Notes: generated by a model not told the origin, from the sequence alone. Positions 1-14,149 are shown, numbered from the stretch's first letter. The stretch is DNA of 64,000 nt from Diabrotica undecimpunctata (GCF_040954645.1 NC_092810.1:73806660-73870659); one strand, 5' to 3'. Numbers and translations are program-made.

Positions 1-914
<914 letters not shown>

Positions 915-1775
915 AACAACGAAACCCACACTTGCAATTCACGTGCGAGGAGGAGCGGGAGGGATCTTTGCCTTTCCTTGACATGAGATTGCATAGATGT
1001 GAGGATAATGTTGTGAAAACACAATGGTATAGAAAACCCATATGTAGCAATAGATTCATAAGCTACCATTCTTACCATCCTCCTAGGATGAAAACTAATT
1101 TAGTCCTAGCGATGAAAGAACGTGTCAAAAGGTTATCACATCCGGATTATCTCCAACATGATCTTAACCTTTTACGTAATATTTTTGTTGAAAATTCATA
1201 TCCTCTAAGACTGATTAATAAATTAATTTTTAATGTTCCTTTTGTTAATAGAAATAATATTCTTACTATGTCACAATCAGTGCCCTCAGCACAAAGTAAT
1301 CCTGCTCCAACAAGTGTGTATTTTTATGCCCTTCCATATATTCCGAAACTAACCGTTGAACTCACTAAGATTTTCAAAGAAATTAAGAATATTAAAATAG
1401 CTAACAAGAACATCAAAACCATACGTCAGCTGTATAGTAAAATAAAACAACCCCTAACTACTTTAGAGACTACAGATGTTGTTTATTGCATTCAATGTAC
1501 TGAATATTCATCCATGTACATTGGTGAAATTGGAAGAAATCTGTCTAGTCGTATCATTTCTCATAAGAGTGACTGTAGATTAAACAAACCTACTTGTGCT
1601 TTAGCAGAGCATACTATCGATCTAGACCATAAGATAAATTTCAACAATGTAAAAATATTAGCCAGAGAGAAAAATAAATTTAAGAGAACTTTCTTAGAGA
1701 TGGTACATATCAGCAAGAGTGATAATAACAATCTGAATAAAAGATCTGAGATCCAAAATCTTAGCAAAATTTACA

Positions 1776-1813
<38 letters not shown>

Positions 1814-1834
1814 GTTTTATGGCACTGGAACTAA
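915..1834 (+). pseudogene. Penelope-like element C-terminal part (RT thumb + GIY-YIG)
   Basis: About 300 codons are open from 932, and the similarity starts slightly earlier (HLQFTCEEEREGSLPFLDMR). The front part is the end of PLE RT with the conserved LPFLDM motif and the linker (WYRKPICSNRFISYHSYHPP). The back part is a GIY-YIG nuclease: VVYCIQCTEYSSMYIGEIGR, then SSRIISHKSDC, CALAEHTIDLDHKINF and FLEMVHI. The N-terminal RT motifs are absent, so the copy is 5' truncated. The frame ends by reading through a (GT)n tract as Val-Cys repeats, which has probably replaced the true C-terminus. It is a better preserved second copy of the fragment at 1-511. Confidence 0.85.
1779..1810. repeat. (GT)n microsatellite
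   Basis: Pure GT run of about 16 units at the 3' end of the PLE frame, read there as alternating Val-Cys. Confidence 0.97.
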
Positions 1835-2807
<973 letters not shown>

Positions 2808-2838
2808 AAAGTAAAAGATTGCATTTCAATTCAATCGG

Positions 2839-2906
2839 ACCTCCACCATTGCTCTACACGTGTTTCGAGTTATTCAACTCATCATCAGGAGCACTTGTGG
2901 AAGTTC
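2839..2906 (-). ncRNA. Hammerhead-like ribozyme, satellite unit 1
   Basis: On the minus strand the order is helix I arm ending GCTC, core CTGATGA, one extra T, helix II GAGTT/AACTC with a GAAT loop, GAAA, palindromic CACGTG as a minimal helix III, TA, then GAGC pairing with GCTC. Helix I continues through GAACT/CCAC pairing with GTGG/AGTTC across a small internal loop. This is the type I topology. The only departure from the canonical core is the extra T before helix II. Self-cleavage is inferred. Confidence 0.72.
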
Positions 2907-3197
2907 AACTGAAATGAAATGCAGTCTAGTATTTGGTTATTAAAACCAAAATAACAGCCAGGTACGCTAGCAGTGACATCTATACGAAGTAACAAGAAGT
3001 CCAGAGACCTCTCTCTGATAAAAATTAGGTGAATCGCAAATTCAAAGCCTCTTACTAGAGACTTTTAACGACGCTAGAAGTATCTTTTTACTTCAACATG
3101 CATCTACGATTCACCTTTGAAAATTGCTATCTTTTTCGCTCTTTACGTAGAGAAAGACGTTTAAATGAAAGTAAAAGATTGCATTTCATTTCAATCG

Positions 3198-3266
3198 GAA
3201 CTCCACCATTGCTCTACACGTGTTTCGAGTTATTCAACTCATCATCAGGAGCACTTGTGGAAGTTC
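3198..3266 (-). ncRNA. Hammerhead-like ribozyme, satellite unit 2
   Basis: Same fold as unit 1 with core, helix II, GAAA and cleavage-site TA intact; helix I pairing is better because the unit reads GAACTCC rather than GACCTCC. Confidence 0.72.
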
Positions 3267-3558
3267 AACTGAAATGAAATGCAGTCTAGTATTTGGTTAT
3301 TAAAACCAAAATAACAGCCAGGTACGCTAGCAGTGACATATATACGAAGTAACAAGAAGTCTAGAGACCTCTCTCTGATAGTAAATTAGGTGAATCGCAA
3401 ATTCAAGGCCTCTTACTAGAGACTTTTAACGACGCTAGAAGTATCTTTTTACTTCAACATGCATCTACGATTCACCTTTGAAAATTACTATCTTTTTCGC
3501 TCTTTACGTAGAGAAAGACGTTTAAATGAAAGTAAAAGATTGCATTTCATTTCAATCG

Positions 3559-3627
3559 GAACTCCACCATTGCTCTACACGTGTTTCGAGTTATTCAACT
3601 CATCATCAGGAGCACTTGTGGAAGTTC
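3559..3627 (-). ncRNA. Hammerhead-like ribozyme, satellite unit 3
   Basis: All core positions match the unit 2 motif by eye. Confidence 0.72.
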
Positions 3628-3919
3628 AACTGAAATGAAATGCAGTCTAGTATTTGGTTATTAAAACCAAAATAACAGCCAGGTACGCTAGCAGTGACAT
3701 CTATACGAAGTAACAAGAAGTCCAGAGACCTCTCTCTGATAGTAAATTAGGTGAATCGCAAATTCAAAGCCTCTTACTAGAGACTTTTAACGACACTAGA
3801 AGTATCTTTTCACTTCAACATGCATCTACGATTCACCTTTGAAAATTGCTATCTTTTTCGCTCTTTACGTAGAGAAAGACGTTTAAATGAAAGAAAAAGA
3901 TTGCATTTCATTTCAATCG

Positions 3920-3988
3920 GAACTCCACCATTGCTCTACACGTGTTTCGAGTTATTCAACTCATCATCAGGAGCACTTGTGGAAGTTC
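3920..3988 (-). ncRNA. Hammerhead-like ribozyme, satellite unit 4
   Basis: Core and stems intact. Differences in this unit (for example AAAGAAAAAG before the motif) lie outside the ribozyme. Confidence 0.72.
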
Positions 3989-4280
3989 AACTGAAATGAA
4001 ATGCAGTCTAGTATTTGGTTATTAAAACCAAAATAACAGCCAGGTACGCTAGCAGTGACATCTATACGAAGTAACAAGAAGTCCAGAGACCTCTCTCTGA
4101 TAGTAAATTAGGTGAATCGCAAATTCAAAGCCTCTTACTAGAGACTTTTAACGACGCTAGAAGTATCTTTTTACTTCAACATGCATCTACGATTCACCTT
4201 TGAAAATTACTATCTTTTTCGCTCTTTACGTAGAGAAAGACGTTTAAATGAAAGTAAAAGATTGCATTTCATTTCAATCG

Positions 4281-4349
4281 GAACTCCACCATTGCTCTAC
4301 ACGTGTTTCGAGTTATTCAACTCATCATCAGGAGCACTTGTGGAAGTTC
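4281..4349 (-). ncRNA. Hammerhead-like ribozyme, satellite unit 5
   Basis: Core and stems intact. Confidence 0.72.
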
Positions 4350-4641
4350 AACTGAAATGAAATGCAGTCTAGTATTTGGTCATTAAAACCAAAATAACAG
4401 CCAGGTACGCTAGCAGTGACATCTATACGAAGTAACAAGAAGTCCAGAGACCTCTCTCTGATAGTAAATTAGGTGAATCGCAAATTCAAAGCCTCTTACT
4501 AGAGACTTTTAACGACGCTAGAAGTATCTTTTTACTTCAACATGCATCTACGATTCACCTTTGAAAATTACTATCTTTTTCGCTCTTTACGTAGAGAAAG
4601 ACGTTTAAATGAAAGTAAAAGATTGCATTTCATTTCAATCG

Positions 4642-4710
4642 GAACTCCACCATTGCTCTACACGTGTTTCGAGTTATTCAACTCATCATCAGGAGCACTT
4701 GTAGAAGTTC
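4642..4710 (-). ncRNA. Hammerhead-like ribozyme, satellite unit 6
   Basis: Core intact; one substitution (GTGG to GTAG on the plus strand) weakens the outer part of helix I. This is the last unit before the array inverts. Confidence 0.7.
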
Positions 4711-4955
4711 AACTGAAATGAAATGCAGTCTAGTATTTGGTTATTAAAACCAAAATAACAGCCAGGTACGCTAGCAGTGACATCTAGCGTCGTTAAAAGT
4801 CTCTAGTAAGAGGCTTTGAATTTGCGATTCACCTAATTTACTATCAGAGAGAGGTCTCTGGACTTCTTGATAGTTCGTATAGATGTCACTGCTAGCGTAC
4901 CTGGCTGTTATTTTGGTTTTAATAACCAAATACTAGACTGCATTTCATTTCAGTT

Positions 4956-5024
4956 GAACTTCCACAAGTGCTCCTGAGGATGAGTTGAATAACTCGAAAC
5001 ACGTGTAGAGCAATGTTGGAGTTC
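4956..5024 (+). ncRNA. Hammerhead-like ribozyme, inverted unit a
   Basis: The core reads CTGAGGA, which still fits CUGANGA because the fifth position is free. Helix II, GAAA, CACGTG and TA are intact. One substitution (GTTGG for GGTGG) lies in outer helix I. Confidence 0.68.
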
Positions 5025-5316
5025 CGATTGAAATGAAATGCAATCTTTTAATTTCATTTAAACGTCTTTCTCTACGTAAAGAGCGAAAAAGATAGTAATT
5101 TTCAAAGGTGAATCGTAGATGCATGTTGAAGTAAAAAGATACTTCTAGCGTCGTTAAAAGTCTCTAGTAAGAAGCTTTGAATTTGCGATTCACCTAATTT
5201 ACTATCAGAGAGAGGTCTCTGGACTTCTTGTTACTTCGTATAGATGTCACTGCTAGCGTACCTGGCTGTTATTTTGGTTTTAATGACCAAATACTAGACT
5301 GCATTTCATTTCAGTT

Positions 5317-5385
5317 GAACTTCCACAAGTGCTCCTGATGATGAGTTGAATAACTCGAAAGACGTGTAGAGCAATGGTGGAGTTC
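5317..5385 (+). ncRNA. Hammerhead-like ribozyme, inverted unit b (helix III mutated)
   Basis: The CTGATGA core (5335-5341) and GAAA (5357-5360) are present, but the palindromic helix III reads GACGTG instead of CACGTG, which should weaken pairing. Confidence 0.6.
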
Positions 5386-5677
5386 CGATTGAAATGAAAT
5401 GCAATCTTTTACTTTTATTTAAACGTCTTTCTCTACGCAAAGAGCGAAAAAGATAGTAATTTTCAAAGGTGAATCGAAGATGCATGTTGAAGTAAAAAGA
5501 TACTTCTAGCGTCGTTAAAAGTCTCTAGTAAGAGGCTTTGAATTTGCGATTCACCTAATTTACTATCAGAGAGAGGTCTCTGTACTTCTTGTTACTTCGT
5601 ATAGATGTCACTGCTAGCGTACCAGGCTGTTATTTTGGTTTTAATAACGAAATACTAGACTGCATTTCATGTCAGTT

Positions 5678-5746
5678 GAACTTCCACAAGTGCTCCTGAT
5701 GATGAGTTGAATAACTCGAGACACGTGTAGAGCAATGGTGGAGTTC
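5678..5746 (+). ncRNA. Hammerhead-like ribozyme, inverted unit c (core mutated)
   Basis: CTGATGA is at 5696-5702, but the invariant GAAA is GAGA. That change would be expected to abolish cleavage. Confidence 0.55.
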
Positions 5747-5959
5747 CGATTGAAATGAAATGCAATCTTTTACTTTCATTTAAACGTCTTTCTCTACGTA
5801 AAGAGCGAAAAAGATAGTGATTTTCAAAGGTGAATCGTAGATGCATGTTGATGTAAAAAGATACTTCTAGCGTCGTTAAAAGTCTCTAGTAAGAGGCTTT
5901 GAATTTGCGATTCACCTAATTTACTATCAGAGAGAGGTCTCTGGACTTCTTGTTACTTC

Positions 5960-6138
<179 letters not shown>

Positions 6139-6140
<2 letters not shown>

Positions 6141-6510
6141 TCTAGCGGTTAATGAGGGCTCCGTACAAAAACGGTATTATACTAACTCCAGGCGAATATA
6201 CACCGTGTATATTATTATCTGGGTAGCGCTTTATGTGGACTCCGACCAACACGTCGGATTAAGTGGACTCCGTAATGGGTTAAAACACTTTTGGGATCCG
6301 TATACATTTCTTTGAGTACACAACTAAACCCCTCCGATGTTGCCAATAATTTGATTAGTCGTAGATTTTTAAATTTTACAGCAGGTACATTTTGGAACTT
6401 CAAATTTATTTAAATATCAATCAATTTAGTCATCGAGAAATTTCACAAATACGTACTTGGTTAATGTAGTTAAATATTTTATGGTGGTAATTTATATTAC
6501 TTGCTTTAAG
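6139..6510 (+). repeat. End A of the 9.6-kb unit
   Basis: Begins GATCTAGCGGTTAATGAG directly after TA and contains GGCTCCG, GTGGACTCCG and GGATCCG motifs. The same end occurs at 24384-24748 (+) and 23909-24273 (-). The 62-codon open frame here is not supported as a gene: it is shared only because the repeat is shared, and it carries several amino-acid changes relative to the other copies. Confidence 0.75.
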
Positions 6511-7158
6511 TATAGATAAACTGAAATTAGTGTCTATTATAAACTTTGAAAAGGAAAGTGTCCATTTTTATGTACTAGTATTTTTTTTAATGCATTGGCA
6601 CTGAAACATTTATTATATTATAAATGTGCGTTCCGATGTTTCGATTGCTACAGTGTATGACTTACAATATTTGTTTCATCAAGCAGTAAAATTTAAATTA
6701 TAATAATTTATAAATCAATCTTAAAATTATAATTTTTTACTGTCTAATTTAAATATTTCGATTTTTTAATGTAGGGAATTCAATATACTACTATACTTTA
6801 GATACACATAAACACATGGATATACTTATGGTAGATACTAACAATCAGTAGTGAGTCATTACCCAGATATAATATTTCGGTGTCTTAGTAACTTAATTTT
6901 AGCCAACATATCTATTACAATTACATATAATATGTTCGGCCTTATCGTTTTAAATACTTTGTCGCTTGTGCAAGCTATTATTATTTTCAATGTTTAATCA
7001 TTGTTTTTTGTATCTTGCGTTGTCAGGCATATAATTTTTAATTTAGAAGTACATTTATGTATAATATTCTTTTTTCTGTCACTTGGTTTAAATATAGTAC
7101 ACTTACATTCTTCTTGCTTATTTATTTTTATTCGTAATACTTATAAAGTATGTAATAA
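6511..7158. other. AT-rich body of the 9.6-kb unit
   Basis: No supported gene. It is matched in reverse by about 23,300-23,900. The open frame 7001-7258 is mostly low complexity until the LINE remnant begins. Confidence 0.5.
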
Positions 7159-7193
7159 CGTACCCGTTGTTGCAAAAATCAACAACGGGTACG
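7159..7193. repeat. 14-bp stem hairpin
   Basis: CGTACCCGTTGTTG and CAACAACGGGTACG flank a 7-nt loop. The right half runs into the LINE fragment that follows (GGGTACGAAAGATATC), so this looks like a foldback at that LINE's truncated edge. The right-arm counterpart is near 23,265-23,300. Confidence 0.8.
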
Positions 7194-7336
7194 AAAGATA
7201 TCAGGTATTAGGGGTAGTATTTGTCAATCTAAATGCCGCTTACGACATAATAAATTAGAGAACATTTCTCCAAAAATTCTATGACGTCCCCTTAGATAAA
7301 AACATCACTTGTTTTATTCACGATCTAGATTGAATT
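7180..7336 (+). pseudogene. LINE RT fragment (jockey-like)
   Basis: Translates to YERYQVLGVVFVNLNAAYDI, then a stop, then RTFLQKFYDVPLDKNI. This is the RT motif A region (consensus VFVDLTAAYDTVNH) of a jockey-type LINE, truncated at both ends and with the catalytic Asp of motif A changed to Asn. A related piece is at 14150-14540. Confidence 0.7.
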
Positions 7337-8099
7337 GCTCTATTTTGTTGATTCGCTTGTATTTATTTTTCATTTTGTTGGTTTTAAGTAAAACATTTTT
7401 CGTGTTCTCTTCACTTTATTGAAGATGTCGCAGATGGGAGAGAGTTTCTTATGAGATCAATATCATTACCATATGCTAGAAGTGCTTGGTACCTTGAGCC
7501 ATTAATGGATTGCATTTTAAATAGGTGATTTCTATTTTAGTAAGCTGTTCTTTAATTTTTTGAATATTTGAATTGGAAATCTGTATATTATTCGACTGTT
7601 TTATAACACAGTGTTTCTTGTGTTATAGAATATAGTGCTGTTTATATAGTGCTGTTTAGTAATAATAAAGTTCAAGCAACAATTCATATATGCAATAACT
7701 TGGTACTTATATCACTGCTCCCCGATACCAGGTAGCAGTCCCGAAAACATTAAAACTGCTACACTCATGCTTCCTATTATTCAACGATTAGTCAGTCCAG
7801 GACTATACTCCTTATTATGGTACTGATATTGCTGCTGTGCCTTATAAGTGAATAAAATATGCAAGGAAGGTTTTGGCAATTTAAAAGGATTTTGTATGTT
7901 GGAATATTATTTCTCCGAGAAAGTGAAAAGTATCTATTTGCTATACGGATTTAATCTATAGATGAAATATTAGAATGCTATATAAGAATGCTATTGGCAG
8001 CAAATAATATGGCAGATATTATGCTGGAATTAGCAGTAGTATGTACTAACAGTGGCCATAACTAGTACACTGTTAGTACATGCTTTTAGAAAAGAGAAA
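7337..8099. other. Unassigned body of the 9.6-kb unit
   Basis: No gene recognised. Matched in reverse by about 22,430-23,130. It includes a short inverted duplication around ACTAACAGTGGCC / GGCCACTGTTAGT, clearer in the right arm near 22,400-22,430. Confidence 0.5.
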
Positions 8100-8787
8100 G
8101 CCAGCTTATCCAATTCAAAAGCTGACAAAATCAATTCCAAATATGGATCGTAAGCCAATCCTTATGTAAAGACTCTAAAGTAATAATTAGTGAAACTCTA
8201 TCTTGTAAGCCAACAGCATAAAGTGCTGGTACTAGATATACAAGTAAAATATGAAATAAAACCAAAATATCGAGGAGAGTCACAAAAACAATTAATTGAC
8301 GTTAACAAGCAACAAAGTAGTTCAATATAGAACAGAAATAAAAAAAGAATGTGTTGGAATATGGAAAAAGGTCATAATGAAATTTGGAGAAATGTGTCAA
8401 AAATTATTAAAGAGAGTGTAACTAATATACTTAAAAACATCTCAGGAAATTGACTTAAAAATTGGTAAATATAGATAGTCAGACAATGTTTAAGACAATA
8501 TAAAAGACAAGAGAAGATTATATAAGGAGGGACAAGAAAAAATATCAGACTAAGATTATCAAAAGTATCAAATAGATAAAGAGGAAGCAAAAGTAGCGGT
8601 AGCACAATCTATGGTAGCAACGTATGAAAAGCTGTACAATGAACTGAGTACTAAGAAAAAAACATATACAAAATTGCTAAAAGTGGAGCAAAGAAAACCA
8701 AAGATTTTAATTAGATTAAATGTATACGAGATAAATACATTAAACTATTTATGCAAGGAAAGGATGTAAAAAATCGCTGGAAGGAGT
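8100..8787 (+). pseudogene. RTE-like LINE fragment (endonuclease-RT linker)
   Basis: With frame changes, the plus strand gives the linker between endonuclease and RT: EAKVAVAQSMVATYEKLYNE, KIYKIAK-like residues and NRWKEY near the end. It is the 5' part of the element preserved more fully in the right arm (20940-22430, minus strand). Similarity between the arms stops at about 8787. Confidence 0.65.
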
Positions 8788-8789
8788 AC

Positions 8790-10300
8790 GGCTCTTATTT
8801 TATTTTTTCATTGTTTGTGTTTTACCTACGTACGTAGATTCTTATTTTTCTTACTGCGGGATGTATTTTTGGATTTAATTTTTTTGCTTAAAACGTAGCA
8901 ATTGCCAGCTTGTATTCTGTTGTTATTCTCTTTTGTAGTGTTTTTGTTAAAAGTGCTTTTAAATTCCAAATATTTAGACCGATGAAACATTTCAAAGTGA
9001 TAGCCATATATTTTTTTATTATCGTTGATTTGGAGGACTCTTTTTTGCGCTTTTTTCTATTTAATGTATTAATGTTTTTTGCTTACCAATAATTATTTTT
9101 GCTACTGTATTAAACTCATCGTCGAAGGTCCGTATAATATGAGGACCTTAATTATTAAACTGTAAGATTTTCTGTATTTGCTTTCCGGGAGATGCTCTCC
9201 AAAACGATGGTAAACGCGATTGGAGACAGGGCATCTTCCTGTTTGAGGTCACTGGACATTTGAAAGTAAGTTTGCAGTTACTTTTCTTATGTATGCCTAG
9301 TTCTTCCATAGCATTTTAGTTACAATCTTATAATTATATCATATGTTTGTTGAAAATCTATAAATAACTAGCTTAATGTTTTTTTTTATTCCCAACATTT
9401 TTCATTAAGTATATAATAGTGAATATTTGATCAACGGTTCATTGAATTTTCCTAATTTCACATTAATCTTTCCTAATTTCACATTTGTGGTTACTGGATG
9501 TCAAAGAAGACACCATTTTCCATAGCGGGTACTATGATTTCAATGGGGTAAAGTACAACCTACATATTTGTTGCCAAAATTACTTTGCTGCTGTATCGAG
9601 TACCGTTTACTGGTATATGAATTTTGTTACGAATTTATACTGTGTGCTGAACTTTATTAAATCTTTTACCGCGAATTGAAAAGCATGTTTTAACCTTTAT
9701 TTGTAACATTTTTCGTTACCGTTTAGTGAAACATTATACGTTTATCTAAATAAGTATTTTTGCTTTACATTGATATTTATGTGGCAATTAGCTATAAAGT
9801 CATTAGTCTTTCCTGTCGTGTCATATTTTCTTGATTTTTTTGTAGACAAGCGGTTTAGTTTGTGTAATATAATATCGCCAAGTCGTTTCATAATATATTG
9901 GTTTCAAAACAGCTGTTAGGCGACTTCATTCACTTTTTAAAGCACTTTGATTTTTAATATTTTGACCACGCATATTTAGGTTTTCCAATATTTGCGATTT
10001 GTATAATCTTTATGTATATAATTATCTGTTTATTGATTTTACTTTTTAAATTGAGTTTGGAATGGAATCTTCCTGTTTGAAATCAATGTACATTTGAAAA
10101 TAAGTCGACAGTTTTCTTTTCTGTAATGGTATTTCATAGTTTTATTCTTATGATTATATCAGTGTTTGTTTAAAATCTATAAATAACTAGTTTAATGTTT
10201 TTTTTTGTATTCCCAACATTTCTCATTAACTGCCTAATAGTGAATAATTGATCAACGATTTATTAAGTTTTTCTAATTCCACACTAATATTCACCTACTT
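8790..10300 (-). pseudogene. Two LINE RT remnants in tandem
   Basis: On the minus strand, 9185-9275 reads FQMSSDLKQEDALSPIAFTI followed by VLESISRKAN, the RT motif B region (consensus GLRQGDGLSPLLFN). About 200 bp around 9230-9440 recurs at 10065-10270, so two similar remnants lie in tandem. Neither is intact. This block has no counterpart in the right arm, where other LINE sequence occupies the place, so one arm was changed after duplication. Confidence 0.6.
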
Positions 10301-11155
10301 TATAGTTCACCTATTTACTCAATCGTTCCAGGTGTATTAGAAAAAATACTGTATATCCTAATTATTAATAGAGATATAGCTTATAGCGCTATAGTTTGTG
10401 CAGTACATTTTATTATTCCTTTTGTGTATGGGTATACTTTTCAGCAAGTTGGTACTTGCTCTTACTTCTAAATTGACAGATCAGCTGTTTAACTGCCTGT
10501 ACTGAACTTTCTTTTTCATTTTGCAAATATATATAAAGATTCATAAAAATCATTCTGACATACCGATGATTGAAATATTGGATACCCTATACTATTTAAT
10601 CAACGGAAATACTAAGATCACACGGAAAGAATATTATGGGTTATTTCTGGTTTCGTCAAAATTTACACTGAAATTACTAACAAGAGAGTGCTCTCACTTC
10701 CACATGTTGAAATTGATATATTATAGTACCAACAGATGCTAGTCATATACCATCAACACTAATAAAATGGAAACTATCAAATTAATGTCAATTTCATTTA
10801 ATCAAACGTACTAACCTTAAAAATGATCATTTAAGGAAACACACCTCAAAAATATTTACAATAAATTAAAAATAGCTTAAGCGTTATAAAAGTAACAGAG
10901 CAGCAAAGCTCACAGCATGAGAATAATAGTGCCTCGTACTTTTATATAGAAATTTGTTGACAGACAAATATTTATTTTTTTATATACTAGGTTTTAAAAA
11001 AAATGTACTCAAAACAAATAAATATTATCTAACAAGTGTTTTATTCCAGTTTCATATGAAAGTACCAGATCTTAGATATTATAAATTTCGTCATAGGTGC
11101 AAATTTGAATTGAAAACTAACTCATAGAGCATATAGTGAAATATAAATATCTTAG

Positions 11156-13553
11156 CCCTCTATTGCCCGACTTTTTTGTAAACTTATTTGTTTATAAAAT
11201 GTTTTAATTGGTATATGTGCTCAAATATCCATTTACAACAACTAGTAATTTTTTTAGATTTTTTAAATTTCGTTTGGGAAGAGTTTTGGGAGTGTTTAGC
11301 AAAAACTAACGAAACAAGTTATATACTTATTTATTATGCCATTCAAAAAAACAAATATTTGTAGTTGTAAAACATAAAGCAATTTTACATTTATCGCACA
11401 TTACTTTAGAAGTATTACAGCATCCTGGTTTTTTGCATCTTCCCTTTTTTTCAGAAATTACTGGCCTTTGGTCAAGCCTAACTTCCTTTGGTAGTACAAT
11501 AGCAGTAGATCCTCTCCTCTGTTTTTTTACAATTTCGTTCTCAATTTCACTGAGCCTGGGACGTCCTTTGTTTTTGATCTGGTCAGTTCTTACTAACAGT
11601 ACGCTACATAAGTGGGACTTAAACTGTAACAAAGGCAACTGGTTTTTCTTTTTAATTTCAAATTAATCGCAATCACGACGATGCAACAACCAGCTGTTAA
11701 TAACAGCTAAATCCAGAAGGTGAAAAAATATTTTTAGATACCACTTTTTAGATCTTATGTCTGTTCGATAAAGAGCAATTAGTGAATCCATAAGATCGAC
11801 ACCTCCAATAAATGTATTATAAAATTGCACTGAATTTGGACAGCATACAATAATTCTTGATTTTTGTTTCTTATCCCACCTCTTGACTAACGAAGTAGCC
11901 TCAGAACCAACAAATGTACTAAGCAAATGAACCGGTTTATTATCGTACCACTTTAACGCTGTTTGTCTTATGCCATCTACTGTAGCGTGCTTTTCTTCTA
12001 CAGTACCTCTGTCCTGTTTCTTCATATTCTTGTCATTTGAAAAATGGCAATAAGGCAATATGTTTGGAAGAACAGTTCCCAAACATTGCAGTCCACGTTT
12101 TTCCATTTCAATCTGCAACTAAATGCTATTGAACCAGTTGTCAAAATATACTTTATAGTATTTGTTTGGTTTGACTATCTCACACATTCTTATTACTACA
12201 TTACCGCTGGTGTCTACATTAGGTAAATGAAGAGGATGTTTAACAGTTCCTGTATATAATTCCCAGTTATAAACAATACCATTGCTATCACACAAAACAA
12301 ATGCCTTGTATCCCCATTTTTTGGATTTGTTCTTCATATATTGTTTTAAAGAATGTGCCTCTTTGAATGGTATCATTTGTTCATCAATACACAATTTTTC
12401 ACTAATTGGAATACTTTGAAAATTTTAAAATAAACCGTTGATGAACGGTCTAATTTTGTATAACTTATCATTATTGTTGACCATATTTTCGTTATTATTG
12501 AAATGCATTTTAGTTTTTATTTCTTCTCAGCGATTCCTAGATATAGTATCGACTATTTGAGCAACACGTGTTTCCTTCTGCCAAAATGATCTTATCCTTG
12601 GCATGCCATATATTGACATCAGTAGAACAGATCCAATAAATTGGTTTAATTCTGCTAGTGTCATATTCAATGGTTTATTTATATTCTTTTGCAGTGCATA
12701 CAAATTACTTTGTTCTATTATGTTTTCCAGCATATTGGTAGATATCATCTTTTTAAAATAATGTAGAGGGGATTCCGGTTCTAATAATTTGCATGTTGGT
12801 AAATTACCTTTCCATTCTGGAATTGGAAATACTGTTCGGGAACCACTCTTCCACTGAATGTTTTTTACGATCATTTTTGACCTTTTGAGCACATTTTGTT
12901 CAGTGTGTTTTTCTGTTTTATCGGTATCGCCCTCATCTTCATCTTGGTCTAAATTTAAATTGGTATCCTGGTCTAAATTTGCTTCGTACAAATCGTCTTC
13001 ATTTTCCATTTTATTTGATCCTGGATCGATTGATATCTGAGTACCTGGAAAATTCATTATCACTTTCTTATTATCACTATCAAAGTCAAAGTCTTTGTAT
13101 TCCTCGGATATTTACTGCTTTTCCCGTAGAACGTTTTTGTATCCATCTTAAAGAAATAATTTAGAATAATATGGTCCAGCGTGGATTCAAAGCAACATAC
13201 CTGTTTTTTATCACAGTACTGAAACAACACAATAAAATAAACAAATGTCAACGGTAATCAATATCTAAATGCTGATATAATGCCCCTGTATGTATTTTTA
13301 TATAAATTGTACACAATTTATAACAATAAATCACGATCGAAAATACAAACTAATAAGGCAGTCATGTCCATTTGACATATTGTTAAACATTTCCATATAG
13401 GTTTCATCATAGGTTCACAAAGTGTATTAAAATGTATAACCAAATGTTGCCTGAAATTAACAGAGGGCATACTAGAGTCGGAAATTGTTTTAAAAAAGTT
13501 TTCTGCATCAAAAACTCTTTTGTTGCCTTGAGTACACACGGGGCTATAGAGGG
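11156..13553 (-). mobile_element. piggyBac transposon
   Basis: A 2.4-kb element bounded by inverted CCCTCTATTGCCC (left) and CCCTCTATAGCCC (right, reverse strand). The right flank is TTAA (13554-13557); the left flank is TTAG (11152-11155), one base off the expected TTAA target duplication. It carries a decayed transposase on the minus strand. The reverse-arm copy (19846-20342) keeps only the left end, so this insertion predates the inverted duplication. Confidence 0.9.
11327..13146 (-). pseudogene. piggyBac transposase, decayed
   Basis: Catalyses cut-and-paste transposition at TTAA. In order on the minus strand: an acidic N-terminus (likely ATG at 13146, then a frameshift into the frame opening at 13063), the conserved core with CIDEQMIPFKEAHSLKQYM (first catalytic Asp), VYFDNWFNSI (second), GGVDLMDSLIALYRTDIRSK (third/fourth Asp region), and a C-terminal cysteine-rich domain (CKKPGCC, CDKCKIALC). 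All catalytic aspartates are readable, but stops interrupt the frame near 12527, 12420, 12119 and 11663, with frameshifts between. The call is secure and the copy is inactive. Confidence 0.9.
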
Positions 13554-13557
13554 TTAA

Positions 13558-13840
13558 AATAGCTGTATCGAGCGAGGATAAGGTTATTGATGAGGAAAAA
13601 AAGACCTATCGCTAAGGAAGTGAGAAAGTAATAGGCAAACGAAAAGAGCACTTTAATTACATTAAATGAAATATGCATTACAATCTATCATGACACACAT
13701 ATCTTGATACACATATAACAAGACAATTAATAAACACGTTAAGAGAATATTAAGCAATAATAACCAAAATTTAATTTTTAATACACAAAAGAAATAATGA
13801 TATACAGAAGATACACAAATTAAAAAAACGTTATCCCCTT
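13558..13840. other. Unit sequence between piggyBac and LINE
   Basis: Non-coding; matched in reverse by about 19,590-19,840. The right-arm deletion ends here at a GATG shared with 11678-11681. Confidence 0.5.
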
Positions 13841-13841
13841 A

Positions 13842-14140
13842 TTGTACGCAAGAGAGATACCTCTAGGAAAAATCAAAACGATCGAAAATATATACCAAAA
13901 CAACACAATACAAGTAAAAGTAGAAGAAGAACTAACCGACCCTATTGAAGGTGACAATGGAAAAAAACAGGGATATTACCTGAGTCCTCTATTATTCAAC
14001 CTGATTATGGATGAAATAATAAAAAATAAGAACTAAAAATAATCTGCTGTACAGATGACGCAATACTACTCTTTCAAAGTGAAAATGATTTACAACGTAT
14101 GCTGCACCAATTTCATATAACCGCCAGCGACCACAAAAAC
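13842..14140 (+). pseudogene. RTE-like LINE RT fragment
   Basis: Reads REIPLGKIKTIENIYQNNTI, then VKVEEELTDPIEGDNG and LSPLLFNLIMDEIIKN, i.e. RT palm sequence around motif B, then a decayed ADD region (DDAILLF-like). It is cut at about 14140, where 1.8 kb present in the right arm (17445-19262) is missing. Identifiable as an insect endonuclease-reverse transcriptase LINE. Confidence 0.8.
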
Positions 14141-14149
14141 TATCGGCCA

